A DNA stretch of 64,000 nt from Brevibacterium casei CIP 102111 (lineage in GTDB: Bacteria > Actinomycetota > Actinomycetes > Actinomycetales > Brevibacteriaceae): positions 1-64,000 of the forward strand of contig NZ_FXZC01000008.1 in the NCBI RefSeq assembly GCF_900169275.1, read 5' to 3'. The notes under the pieces are model-generated. The model was given only the letters and a program-made list of their open reading frames with translations. It searched no databases and was not told the origin of the DNA. The translations under genes and the position numbers were made by a program. Every line of letters starts with the position of its first letter. The stretch's first letter is position 1. This document shows, piece after piece, positions 41,527 through 50,590 of this stretch.

Positions 41527-42525
41527 ATGTTCACGACCCGAGAGCTGAGGAACCTCGGCTGTTCGGATCGCGACGTCCGACTTGCTGTCGACTGCTGTCT
41601 CGAGCGCGTCGCCCGAGGAAGGTTCGCCGTCAAAGATCAGTGCGACAACCCCAGACATGCTCGGATCTGGGAGGCAGTTCGCCAAGGCGATGCCGAAGTG
41701 CTCGGAAAGATAGGGGATGTCCGTGACCGCCTCGAACGGACGAAGATCCTCATCAGAACGCGGGCTGACCTCATCAATCGACGCTGCGCGGATTCCGGCA
41801 TCAGCTCTGCCGAAATCTTCTCCCACCTCTCCGCGGCCCTGCTTTGGGAATTCGTCATCGTGAGCATGGAGAAGCCTGTGGTCGAAGTCATCAGGACGAA
41901 TACGAACACTCGGCACGCCCACCTGATCATCCGCAGACGAACCGTTCCGGCGGAGCACATCGCTCGCCTCGGCGATACCGTGGTGACGTCGAAAGAGCGC
42001 ACGCTCATCGACGTAGCCCGTGATTACCCTCTCGACCTCAGCGTGCCGATGCTCGACGATGCTCTGCGGAAGTGTCTGGTCGCGGGCGACCGACTGCTCA
42101 CGGATCTGACCGAGTGCCCCGAAGTGCGTGATGCCGCCCGAGTGAGAACCGCCCTCGGACTCGCCGACCCGCGCCGTGAGTCGCCCGGGGAGTCGATCGT
42201 CGCGGTGCGGTTCCATGAGATCGGCGTGGACGGCTTCGAACCGCAGGTCGAGATCGTCGACGATCGCGGCTTCTTCATCGCCCGCGTCGACTTCCTGCAC
42301 GCGAAGTCGAAGACGATCGTCGAGTTCGATGGGCGGATCAAGTACACACTCGACGGGCAGGACGCCCGGGACGCCTTCGATTGGGAGCGCGAACGTGAGA
42401 GGCAGCTGCGAGCTCTGGGCTATCACGTCATCCGAGTGTTCTGGAAGGACCTGTGGAGGCGGCAGGCGTTCACCGAGCTCGCCCGGATCGTCGCCGCGCG
42501 CACACCGGCTGCTTCGACGCGGTGA
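41527..42525 (+). CDS. AbiEi-type protein with C-terminal DUF559/Vsr-like nuclease fold, bracketed by palindromes
   Basis: 332 aa. The N-terminus (FTTRELRNLGCSDRDVRLAV, ERVARGRFAV) is the winged-helix domain of AbiEi-type antitoxins; RTVPAEHIARLGDTVVTSKERTLIDVARD is the following AbiEi-like region. The C-terminus has a nuclease-like core: D255 (RVDFLHAKSK), E266 and D268 (IVEFDG), K272, then RERQLRALGYHVIRVFWKDLW. D-x10-E-x-D matches D-x10-E-x-E in 25003-25980. TATGAT at 41509-41514 puts +1 near 41521, so ATG 41527 is preferred over 41518 or GTG 41470. The stop codon lies in a degenerate half copy of the flanking palindrome. Codon use is less GC-biased than neighbours, suggesting transfer. 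No toxin gene is adjacent. Confidence 0.8.
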   Translation: MFTTRELRNLGCSDRDVRLAVDCCLERVARGRFAVKDQCDNPRHARIWEAVRQGDAEVLGKIGDVRDRLERTKILIRTRADLINRRCADSGISSAEIFSHLSAALLWEFVIVSMEKPVVEVIRTNTNTRHAHLIIRRRTVPAEHIARLGDTVVTSKERTLIDVARDYPLDLSVPMLDDALRKCLVAGDRLLTDLTECPEVRDAARVRTALGLADPRRESPGESIVAVRFHEIGVDGFEPQVEIVDDRGFFIARVDFLHAKSKTIVEFDGRIKYTLDGQDARDAFDWERERERQLRALGYHVIRVFWKDLWRRQAFTELARIVAARTPAASTR

Positions 42526-42542
42526 ACCGACACATACGCGGT
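42515..42542. repeat. Degenerate half copy of the 62-nt palindrome
   Basis: Matches the 28-base left arm with two differences. It covers the last codons and the TGA of the AbiEi-like gene, so the protein's C-terminus is encoded by repeat sequence. Confidence 0.8.
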
Positions 42543-42564
42543 CGCGCTCCGTGCCCGTTCCTAT

Positions 42565-42626
42565 CGACGCGGTGATCCGACATATACGCGGTCTGCTAAC
42601 CGCGTATATGTCGGATCACCGCGTCG
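42565..42626. repeat. 62-nt perfect palindrome, right copy (inverted relative to the left)
   Basis: Arms 42565-42592 and 42599-42626 are perfect over 28 bases, loop CTGCTA. It is the exact reverse complement of 41353-41414, so the pair could act as terminal inverted repeats of a 1274-bp unit. Confidence 0.95.
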
Positions 42627-42650
42627 AAGCCGGAAGTCGAGGTCGCCGCA

Positions 42651-42700
42651 CCGCGCCGCACCGCGCCGCACCGCGCCGCACCGCGCCGCACCGCGCGGCA
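42651..42700. repeat. 10-bp tandem repeat, five units
   Basis: CCGCGCCGCA repeated at 42651, 42661, 42671 and 42681, and a variant at 42691, ending 18 bases before the stop codon of the exporter gene. Confidence 0.85.
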
Positions 42701-42718
42701 CCGAGCCGCCGCCGCCCG

Positions 42719-44587
42719 CTACACGAGCGTGTCGCGCCACGCGCGGTGGAGCGCGGCGAAGCGACCGGTGCCGGCGATGAGCTCGTCAGGCGTGCCGTCC
42801 TCGACGATGCGCCCGGCGTCCATGACGAGCACCCGGTCGGCGATCTCGACCGTCGAGAGCCGGTGGGCGATGATGATCGCGGTCCTGCCCTCGAGGACCG
42901 TCGCGAGCGCCTTCTGCACGAGCCGCTCGGAGGGGATGTCGAGGTGCGCGGTCGCCTCGTCGAGGACGACGACATCCGGGTCGGCGAGGAACACCCGGGC
43001 GAACGACACGAGCTGCCGCTGCCCCGAGCTCAGCCGGCCGCCGCGCTTCTTGACATCCGTGTCATACCCGTCGGGCAGTCGGCGGATGTAGGCGTCGAGG
43101 CCGACCGCGGTGGCTGCGGCGACGACCTCGGCGTCCGTGGCCTCGGGATTGCCGATGCGGATGTTGTCGGCGATCGTGCCCGCGAAGAGGAACGACTCCT
43201 GCGTGACCATGACGACGCTCGAGCGCAGCTCCGCATCGTCGAGGTCGCGCAGGTCCACCTCGTCGAGGCTGACCGTGCCCTCGGAAGGATCGTAGAACCG
43301 GGTGACGAGCTTGACGAGCGTCGACTTGCCCGCCCCCGTCGCTCCGACGAGCGCGACGATCTGCCCCGCCGGGATCGTGAGATCGAAGCGGGGGAGGACG
43401 TCGGGTCCGTCGGCGTAGGCGAAGCGGACGTCGGTGATCTCGATCGACCGTCCCGTCGTCGCTGCCGCAGTCCCCGCCGAGGCAGTCGCCCCCGCACCGG
43501 CCCCCGCCGAGGCGGTCGTCCCCGCGCGCGCCGGCAGGTGCACGGGCGTCTTCGGGGCGGGCACTCCGGGCTCGGTGTCGAGGACGGCGGCGATCTTCTC
43601 GAGCGCGGCCGAGGCCGACTGGTAGAGGTTGAAGAACTGGACGAGTTCGTCGAGGGGGCCGTAGAACCGGCGCAGGTAGAGGATGAACGCGGCGAGCACG
43701 CCGATCTGCGTCCACCCCTCGATGACGAGCCACGCGCCGACGACGATGATGACCGTCTGCGTGACGTTGCCGATGAGGCGGGTCCACCCGGCGAACCACG
43801 CGACCCCGCGCAGCGCATCGGTGTTGGCGTCCCGATAGGCGGAGTCCTGATCGCTCAGCGTCCCCCGCCGATCCGGCTGCCGGCGATAGGCCTGGACGGC
43901 GCGGCTGCCGCCCATCGTCTCGACGAAGTGGACGATGACCTTCGCGATCGACGTCCGTGTGCGCCGGTAGGCGGCGCGCTGCGTCGAATGCGCGGACTTC
44001 GTGATGAAGAACAGCGGCACGAACCCGGCGAAGACGACGATCGCCAGCGGCACGTCGAGGACGACGAGGGTGACGGCGATGAACCCCATCTGGAGCACCG
44101 CGAGCGCCGTCTCGAAGAGCGAGTACGAGAGGAACTGCTGCACCGACTCCATGTCCGAGGTCTGCCGGGACACGAGCCGCCCCGAGGTCGAGCGCTCGTG
44201 GTAGCCGAGATCGAGGCGCTGGACATGGGTGAACACGCGCTCGCGCAGGGTGAAGACGATCTTCTGGGCTGTGATGCCCACGAGCCTCGTCGCCGTGAAC
44301 GAGAGCACCGCCGAGCCCACCGCCGCCGCAACGAACAGCGTGATCGCCCTCGTCAGCGGCCCGGGGTCGCCGTCGACGGCCCGCGGGATGCCGGTGTCGA
44401 GGGCATCGGCGATGAAGAGGGGACCGATGACGAGCGTGATCGCTGTGGCCACGACGATGACGAGGAGGAACACCGCCATCGGCAGGTGCGGGCGGACGAG
44501 CGAGTAGAGCAGGGCCCGCGCCTTCCTCGCGATGTCCGGCGGCAGCGACTCGACCTCGTCGTCCTGAGCCGGCTTCGGCGCACTCAT
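42719..44587 (-). CDS. Heterodimeric ABC exporter subunit with consensus ATPase site
   Basis: 622 aa: six-helix exporter membrane domain (about 1-340), then an ATPase domain with Walker A GATGAGKST, signature LSSGQRQL, Walker B VVVLDEATAHLD and switch His in IIIAHRLS. A low-complexity linker of repeated TASAG / AGAGAG joins the two. ATG 44587 overlaps the stop of the partner (ATGA). The pair resembles BmrCD/TM287-288-type multidrug or lipid exporters; the substrate is unknown. The 3' end abuts a 10-bp tandem array. Confidence 0.92.
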   Translation of the reverse strand: MSAPKPAQDDEVESLPPDIARKARALLYSLVRPHLPMAVFLLVIVVATAITLVIGPLFIADALDTGIPRAVDGDPGPLTRAITLFVAAAVGSAVLSFTATRLVGITAQKIVFTLRERVFTHVQRLDLGYHERSTSGRLVSRQTSDMESVQQFLSYSLFETALAVLQMGFIAVTLVVLDVPLAIVVFAGFVPLFFITKSAHSTQRAAYRRTRTSIAKVIVHFVETMGGSRAVQAYRRQPDRRGTLSDQDSAYRDANTDALRGVAWFAGWTRLIGNVTQTVIIVVGAWLVIEGWTQIGVLAAFILYLRRFYGPLDELVQFFNLYQSASAALEKIAAVLDTEPGVPAPKTPVHLPARAGTTASAGAGAGATASAGTAAATTGRSIEITDVRFAYADGPDVLPRFDLTIPAGQIVALVGATGAGKSTLVKLVTRFYDPSEGTVSLDEVDLRDLDDAELRSSVVMVTQESFLFAGTIADNIRIGNPEATDAEVVAAATAVGLDAYIRRLPDGYDTDVKKRGGRLSSGQRQLVSFARVFLADPDVVVLDEATAHLDIPSERLVQKALATVLEGRTAIIIAHRLSTVEIADRVLVMDAGRIVEDGTPDELIAGTGRFAALHRAWRDTLV

Positions 44588-46434
44588 GCGTCCCGTCCTT
44601 CCGTGATCGTTCCGCTGGTCCCGGCAGGAGTGCCGTCCGGGGTCGGGCAGTTCCCCGCCGAGGCGGTCGCCCCGGTTCCCCTCGCCGAGGCGCTCGCCTG
44701 CATCCCCGCCCCCATGAGCTCCCGGTAGAGCGGGGAGGTCTCGAGGAGCTCCTCGTGGGTGCCGCGGGCCACGATGCGGCCCTCGTCGAGGACGGCGACG
44801 ACGTCGGCGAGGGCAGCTGTCGAGGGTCGGTGGGCGATGATGAGCGTCGTCGAATCGGGCAGGATCTCGCGCAGGGCGAGCTGCACCCGGTCCTCGGTGT
44901 CGACGTCGACGGCCGAGAGCGGATCGTCGAGGACGAGGATCCGCGGCCTGCCGATGACGGCCCGAGCGAGCGCGAGCCGCTGCCGCTGCCCGCCGGACAG
45001 CGACAGACCCTGCTCGCCGACCTGTGTGTCGAGGCCCTCGGGCAGGCGGGAGACGAAGTCGGCGGCCGCCGTGATCTCCAGCGCCTGCCACACGGCGTCG
45101 TCATCGGCACCGGGGGAGCCCATGACGACGTTGTCCCGGACGCTCGCGGAGAAGAGGATCGGATCCTCGAAGGAGACCGAGACGAGGTGGCGCAGCTCGT
45201 TGACCGGCAGGTTCCGGATGTCGATGCCGTCGATGCGCACCGCGCCCCCGGTGACGTCCTGGAGTCGCGGCACGAGGGAGGCGAGCGTCGTCTTGCCCGA
45301 CCCGGTGGTGCCCACCAGCGCGAGCGTCTGTCCCGGCGCGATGCGCAGGTCGAGTCCGCGCAGGGTGAGCCTGTCGGTGTCGGCGAAGTGGAAGTCGACG
45401 TCGTCGAAGTCGAGCTCCCCGCGGAAGCGCCCGACGTCCGGGTCGTCGGCGATCCCGCCGTCGGCATCGGTGATGTCGTGGCGGATGTCGACGACCTCCC
45501 AGTAGCGACCGGCGGCCGTGATCGACATGAGGGCGTCGGCGAGGAGGAACCCGAGCATCTCGATGGGCATCCGCAGCACCATCGAGATCGTCACTCCGGC
45601 CACGACCGTGCCGATCGTCGTCCATCCCTGCACGACGCCCCACGTGCCCACCCCGACGATCGCGGCCTGGGCGAGCGTGGGAAGGAGGATGAGGAGGGCC
45701 CAGAACCACGAGTCGAGCTTCGCCTTGCGCACCTCGAGGCTCTGGAACCGGCGCGAGAGCACGGAGAAGCGCTCGGCGGCCCACGGGGAGCGGCCGAAGG
45801 ACTTGAGGATCCGGATGCCCTGGATCGACTCCTCGACGTCGGTCGTGATCTCACCGACCGTGTCCTGCGATCGGCGTGAGGCCTCACGGTACTTGCGTTC
45901 GAAGATCGCCGCGCACACGATCGTCGGCACGGCCATGGCGATCATGATGAGGCCGAAGATCGGCTGGAGCGCTGTGAGCATGATCGTGCCGACGACGAGG
46001 ACGATCGGGGTCGCGAGCAGGAACGGCAGGCCGAAGGCGAAGAAGCGCCGCAGCTGGGAGAGGTCGGTCGTCGCCCGCGAGAGCAGCTGTCCCGACTCCC
46101 ACGAGTCGTGGACGGCCACCGAGGTGTACTGGAGGCGGTCGAAGAGCCGGGCCCTCCAGATGATCTCCCAGGCCGAGACCACGGGGGCGACGATCATCCG
46201 GCGGGCCCAGATGAGCACCGCCTCGGCGATCCCGATGGCAAGGACCCCGAGCACGGGCAGCCAGAGACCCGGCAGGTCGCCTTCGGCGATCGGACCGTCG
46301 ATGATGTACCCGGTGATGACGGGGACGATGAGCTGGATGCCGTTCGCGACGAGGGTGAGGACGAGAACAACCGCGTAGATGCCGATCCGGGTTCGCAGAT
46401 CGGGCCAGAAGCGTAGAAGGGGGCGCACGAACAT
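44584..46434 (-). CDS. Heterodimeric ABC exporter subunit with degenerate ATPase site
   Basis: 616 aa from ATG 46434. The membrane domain is of exporter type (TRIGIYAVVLVLTLVANGIQ ... WESGQLLSRATTDLSQLRRF). In its ATPase domain, Walker B reads LVLDDPLSAVD, with Asp instead of the catalytic Glu, and the Q-loop region reads SVSFEDPILF, without the Gln. This is the usual non-hydrolysing partner in heterodimeric exporters. A -10-like TAGGCT (46442-46437) very close to the start suggests leaderless initiation, perhaps at GTG 46428. Confidence 0.92.
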   Translation of the reverse strand: MFVRPLLRFWPDLRTRIGIYAVVLVLTLVANGIQLIVPVITGYIIDGPIAEGDLPGLWLPVLGVLAIGIAEAVLIWARRMIVAPVVSAWEIIWRARLFDRLQYTSVAVHDSWESGQLLSRATTDLSQLRRFFAFGLPFLLATPIVLVVGTIMLTALQPIFGLIMIAMAVPTIVCAAIFERKYREASRRSQDTVGEITTDVEESIQGIRILKSFGRSPWAAERFSVLSRRFQSLEVRKAKLDSWFWALLILLPTLAQAAIVGVGTWGVVQGWTTIGTVVAGVTISMVLRMPIEMLGFLLADALMSITAAGRYWEVVDIRHDITDADGGIADDPDVGRFRGELDFDDVDFHFADTDRLTLRGLDLRIAPGQTLALVGTTGSGKTTLASLVPRLQDVTGGAVRIDGIDIRNLPVNELRHLVSVSFEDPILFSASVRDNVVMGSPGADDDAVWQALEITAAADFVSRLPEGLDTQVGEQGLSLSGGQRQRLALARAVIGRPRILVLDDPLSAVDVDTEDRVQLALREILPDSTTLIIAHRPSTAALADVVAVLDEGRIVARGTHEELLETSPLYRELMGAGMQASASARGTGATASAGNCPTPDGTPAGTSGTITEGRDA

Positions 46435-46616
46435 CAAGCCTAGTCCCGGGGACTCCCCGCGTCTATGGTCTCGCGATGCGGAATCTGGGCCCCCTGAAGT
46501 GGGGTTTTGTTCGACCGCGGAAGCTGATGGATTTCCCCGCCGAGGCGGCCGTCGGCTCCCGGTCTCATCGCTCGCTCCGCAGGAATCCCGATATACGAGA
46601 CGATCATTTCTGCGGT

Positions 46617-46645
46617 TTGACACCCGCGAGGGGGCAGTGAACCAT
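46617..46645 (+). promoter_or_regulatory. Promoter of the ilvBNC leader
   Basis: TTGACA (46617-46622), 17 bases, then a weak -10 AACCAT (46640-46645). The predicted +1 is the A of the leader peptide ATG at 46652. The rest of 46435-46616 shows no gene. Confidence 0.55.
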
Positions 46646-46651
46646 TGAGGC

Positions 46652-46702
46652 ATGACTCACCTTCTCGTTGTCGTCATTAGCCAGCGCGCGGATCATCCGT
46701 AG
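46652..46702 (+). CDS. ilv leader peptide
   Basis: ATG 46652 opens [16 protein letters not shown] then TAG. The run L-L-V-V-V-I contains all three branched-chain amino acids, the hallmark of a transcription attenuation leader. Ribosome stalling on it would expose the pairing between 46685-46692 and 46721-46728 or the terminator at 46728-46756. Confidence 0.85.
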   Translation: MTHLLVVVISQRADHP

Positions 46703-46727
46703 CCTGTCACCACGACACGTTCCGCGC

Positions 46728-46756
46728 GCCCCTACCGACACCGGAGGGGCTTTTTT
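46728..46756 (+). terminator. Attenuator terminator of ilvBNC
   Basis: GCCCCT (46728-46733), CCG and CGG paired inside, AGGGGC (46745-46750), then six T. A 9-bp stem (46684-46692 with 46721-46729) overlaps its left arm by two bases, so the two compete. Confidence 0.85.
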
Positions 46757-46805
46757 AGTGCGGGGACGGATGCGAGCGGGTCAACCAAGGAAAGGGAACG
46801 AAGAG

Positions 46806-48743
46806 ATGGCAGCCACGCCCCCGGCCCAGAAGTCGGCCGCCGGGACTGCGCAGAGCGCAGCGCCGGCGAAGCCGACACCGTCCAGCGTGCGGAGGAGTTC
46901 GACGCCCGAGGTCCTCACCGGCGCGCAGGCGATCGTCCGCAGCCTCGAGCGCCTCGGCATCGACACCGTCTTCGGACTTCCCGGCGGCACCATCCTCCCC
47001 ACCTACGATCCGCTCTTCGAGACCGAGAAGATCCGCCACATCCTCGTCCGCCACGAGCAGGGCGCCGGCCATGCCGCCGAGGGCTACGCGGCGGCCTCGG
47101 GCAAGCTGGGCGTGTGCATCGCGACCTCGGGCCCTGGGGCGACGAACCTCATCACCGCGCTCGCCGACGCCCACATGGACTCGGTGCCCGTGCTCGCGAT
47201 CACCGGTCAGCAGAGTTCGAAGCTGCTCGGCACCGACGCCTTCCAGGAGGCCGACATCGTCGGGATGACGATGCCGGTGACCAAGCACAGCTTCCTCGTC
47301 ACCCGGCCCGAGGACATTCCATCAGCGATCGTCAACGCCCATCACATCGCCACGACCGGGCGCCCCGGACCGGTCCTCGTCGACATCACGAAGGATGCGC
47401 AGACGGGCACGGCCCCGTTCGTCTGGCCCGAGGAGGCCCAGCTGCCGGGCTACCGCCCCATCCTCAAGCCGCACGCGAAGCAGATCCGGGAGGCCGCCCG
47501 CCTCATCGCCGAGGCGCACCGTCCCGTCTTCTACATCGGCGGCGGCGTCATCCGCTCGGAGGCGGAGAAGGAGCTCCTGCGGCTCGCCGAGGCGACGAAC
47601 ATCCCCGTGGTCACCACCCTCATGGCCCGCGGCGCGTTCCCCGACTCCCATCCGCTCCACCTCGGGATGCCCGGCATGCACGGCAGCGTGCCGGCCGTGA
47701 CGTCGTTCCAGAAGGCTGACCTCCTCATCGCCATCGGTGCCCGCTTCGATGACCGGGTGACGGGCAACCTCGATTCGTTCGCCCCGAACGCCCAGGTCAT
47801 CCACGCCGACATCGACCCGGCGGAGATCGGGAAGAACCGCGCGGCCGAGGTCGCCATCGTCGGCGACGCCCGTGAGGTCCTCGCGGAGATCCTCACCGAG
47901 CTGCGGAACAAGCACCCGGAGGCGCTCGAGCGCCAGCGGGAGCCGTGGTGGCGCTTCCTCACCCGACTCAAGCGGACCTACCCGCGCGGCTACTCCAAGC
48001 ACGGCGAGCTCTGCGACCCGCAGTACGTCATCTCCCGGATCTCCGCGCTCACCGGACCCGAGGCGATCTATGCCGCAGGCGTCGGCCAGCACCAGATGTG
48101 GGCGGCGCAGTTCGTCGAGTTCGAACGGCCCCGCTCGTGGCTGAACTCGGGCGGGCTCGGCACGATGGGCTACTCGGTGCCCGCGGCGATGGGCGCGAAG
48201 GTCGCCGAACCCGACCGCGTGGTCTGGGCCATCGACGGCGACGGCTGCTTCCAGATGACCAATCAGGAGCTCGCGACGTGCGCGCTCGACGGCATCCCGA
48301 TCAAGGTCGCCATCATCAACAACTCGTCGCTGGGCATGGTGCGCCAGTGGCAGACCCTCTTCTACGACGGCCGCTACTCGAACACCGACCTCAACACCGG
48401 GCACGAGACGATGCGGATCCCTGACTTCGTGGGTCTCGCCGAGGCGTACGGCTGCTTCGCGCTGCGCGTGGACAGCAATGACGACGTCGATTCGGCGATC
48501 GAGCAGGCGCTGGCGATCAACGACCGGCCCGTGGTCCTCGACTTCACGGTCCCACCCGATGCGATGGTGTGGCCGATGGTCGCCGCCGGGGTCTCGAACG
48601 ACGAGATCGAGTACGCCCGCGGCATCCGCCCCGACTTCGACGGCGACGGCGACGGACCGATCGAGTCCGTCATCGAAGAGGGCGATTCCGAGGACAACGA
48701 CACGCTGCGCTCCGTGGCTCAGATCGAAGGAGGCCTGGAATGA
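46806..48743 (+). CDS. ilvB: Acetolactate synthase large subunit
   Basis: TPP/FAD enzyme condensing pyruvate with pyruvate or 2-oxobutyrate, first common step to valine and isoleucine. Active-site Glu in [18 protein letters not shown] motif from [14 protein letters not shown] to [13 protein letters not shown]. 645 aa; the extra residues are a disordered N-terminus ([17 protein letters not shown]) and an acidic C-terminal tail. ATG 46806 follows AAGGAAAGGG. Controlled by the upstream attenuator. Confidence 0.97.
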   Translation: MAATPPAQKSAAGTAQSAAPAKPTPSSVRRSSTPEVLTGAQAIVRSLERLGIDTVFGLPGGTILPTYDPLFETEKIRHILVRHEQGAGHAAEGYAAASGKLGVCIATSGPGATNLITALADAHMDSVPVLAITGQQSSKLLGTDAFQEADIVGMTMPVTKHSFLVTRPEDIPSAIVNAHHIATTGRPGPVLVDITKDAQTGTAPFVWPEEAQLPGYRPILKPHAKQIREAARLIAEAHRPVFYIGGGVIRSEAEKELLRLAEATNIPVVTTLMARGAFPDSHPLHLGMPGMHGSVPAVTSFQKADLLIAIGARFDDRVTGNLDSFAPNAQVIHADIDPAEIGKNRAAEVAIVGDAREVLAEILTELRNKHPEALERQREPWWRFLTRLKRTYPRGYSKHGELCDPQYVISRISALTGPEAIYAAGVGQHQMWAAQFVEFERPRSWLNSGGLGTMGYSVPAAMGAKVAEPDRVVWAIDGDGCFQMTNQELATCALDGIPIKVAIINNSSLGMVRQWQTLFYDGRYSNTDLNTGHETMRIPDFVGLAEAYGCFALRVDSNDDVDSAIEQALAINDRPVVLDFTVPPDAMVWPMVAAGVSNDEIEYARGIRPDFDGDGDGPIESVIEEGDSEDNDTLRSVAQIEGGLE

Positions 48744-49252
48744 CGAGCAGGCACACGCTCTCCGTCCTCGTCGAGAACAAGCCCGGTGTGCTCACACGCT
48801 TCACCGGACTCATCGCTCGCCGCGGGTTCAACATCCACAGCCTCGCCGTCGGCGTCACCGAACACGACGAGCTCTCTCGGATCACGGTCGTCGTCGACGT
48901 CGGCGACGTCCCGCTCGAGCAGGTGACGAAGCAGCTGAACAAGCTCGTCAACGTCATCAAGATCGTCGAGCTCGAACCCGATTCCTCGGTGCGCCGGGCC
49001 CACGTCATCTACAAGGTCAAGGCCAACGCTGCCACGCGACCCCAGGTCGCCGCCGCCGTCGAGATGTTCCGCGGCTCGATCGTCGACGTCTCCACGGACT
49101 CCGTGTGCGTCGAGGCGACCGGTGAGCTCGGCAAGGTCGAGGCCCTGCGCGACGTCCTCGAGCCCTTCGGGATCAAGGAGATCGTCCAGTCCGGCACCGT
49201 CGCGATCGGGCGCGGACCGAAGTCGATCACCGACCGGGCCCTGCGCGGCTGA
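48740..49252 (+). CDS. ilvN: Acetolactate synthase small (regulatory) subunit
   Basis: 170 aa with an N-terminal ACT domain ([33 protein letters not shown]) that binds valine for feedback inhibition, and the ALS-type C-terminal domain. ATGA overlap with ilvB. A 31-bp tandem duplication covers its stop codon. Confidence 0.96.
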   Translation: MTSRHTLSVLVENKPGVLTRFTGLIARRGFNIHSLAVGVTEHDELSRITVVVDVGDVPLEQVTKQLNKLVNVIKIVELEPDSSVRRAHVIYKVKANAATRPQVAAAVEMFRGSIVDVSTDSVCVEATGELGKVEALRDVLEPFGIKEIVQSGTVAIGRGPKSITDRALRG

Positions 49253-49290
49253 GCCGGCGACCGACCGGGCCCTGCGCGGCTGAGCCGGTG
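49229..49290. repeat. 31-bp tandem duplication over the ilvN stop codon
   Basis: Units 49229-49259 and 49260-49290 differ at one base, and a third partial unit follows. The stop TGA is in the first unit. Confidence 0.85.
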
Positions 49291-49310
49291 ACCGACCGGC
49301 ACCGACACCG

Positions 49311-49329
49311 CGTTCCACGGAGTGGAACG
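49311..49329 (+). promoter_or_regulatory. Perfect palindrome upstream of ilvC
   Basis: CGTTCCAC-GGA-GTGGAACG, arms of eight bases. It lies about 17 bases upstream of a -35-like GTGAAC (49346-49351); a -10-like AACAAT follows at 49370-49375. The position suits an activator or repressor site. Confidence 0.5.
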
Positions 49330-49349
49330 ACAGTCGTCTCAACAAGTGA

Positions 49350-50441
<1,092 letters not shown>

Positions 50442-50467
50442 TCGTCTGCCCGGGTGGACCGGGAGAT

Positions 50468-50505
50468 CGAAGGCGCCGAGGGAATCGCCTCCCTCGGCGC
50501 CTTCG
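50468..50505 (+). terminator. Terminator of ilvC
   Basis: Perfect 16-bp stem (50468-50483 with 50490-50505) and 6-base loop, no T run. It lies between ilvC and a convergent operon. Confidence 0.75.
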
Positions 50506-50590
50506 TCGTCTCGTCGGCCGTGGGCCCGGTGCGCGCGCTCCACGGGAAGCCCGAGCAACGCGGGCTCGCCTGTGCCGCGAACCGGATCGC

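Noticed and set aside
41527..42525. Complete AbiE toxin-antitoxin pair
   Set aside because: No AbiEii-type nucleotidyltransferase gene is adjacent; the next genes are the PCMT protein and an ABC exporter.
42176..44728. 850-codon plus-strand frame over the exporter genes
   Set aside because: Arg/Glu/Asp-rich shadow of two clear ABC exporter subunits on the minus strand.
46652..46756. T-box or riboswitch before ilvB
   Set aside because: No T-box sequence; the Leu/Val/Ile leader peptide and U-run terminator explain the region better.
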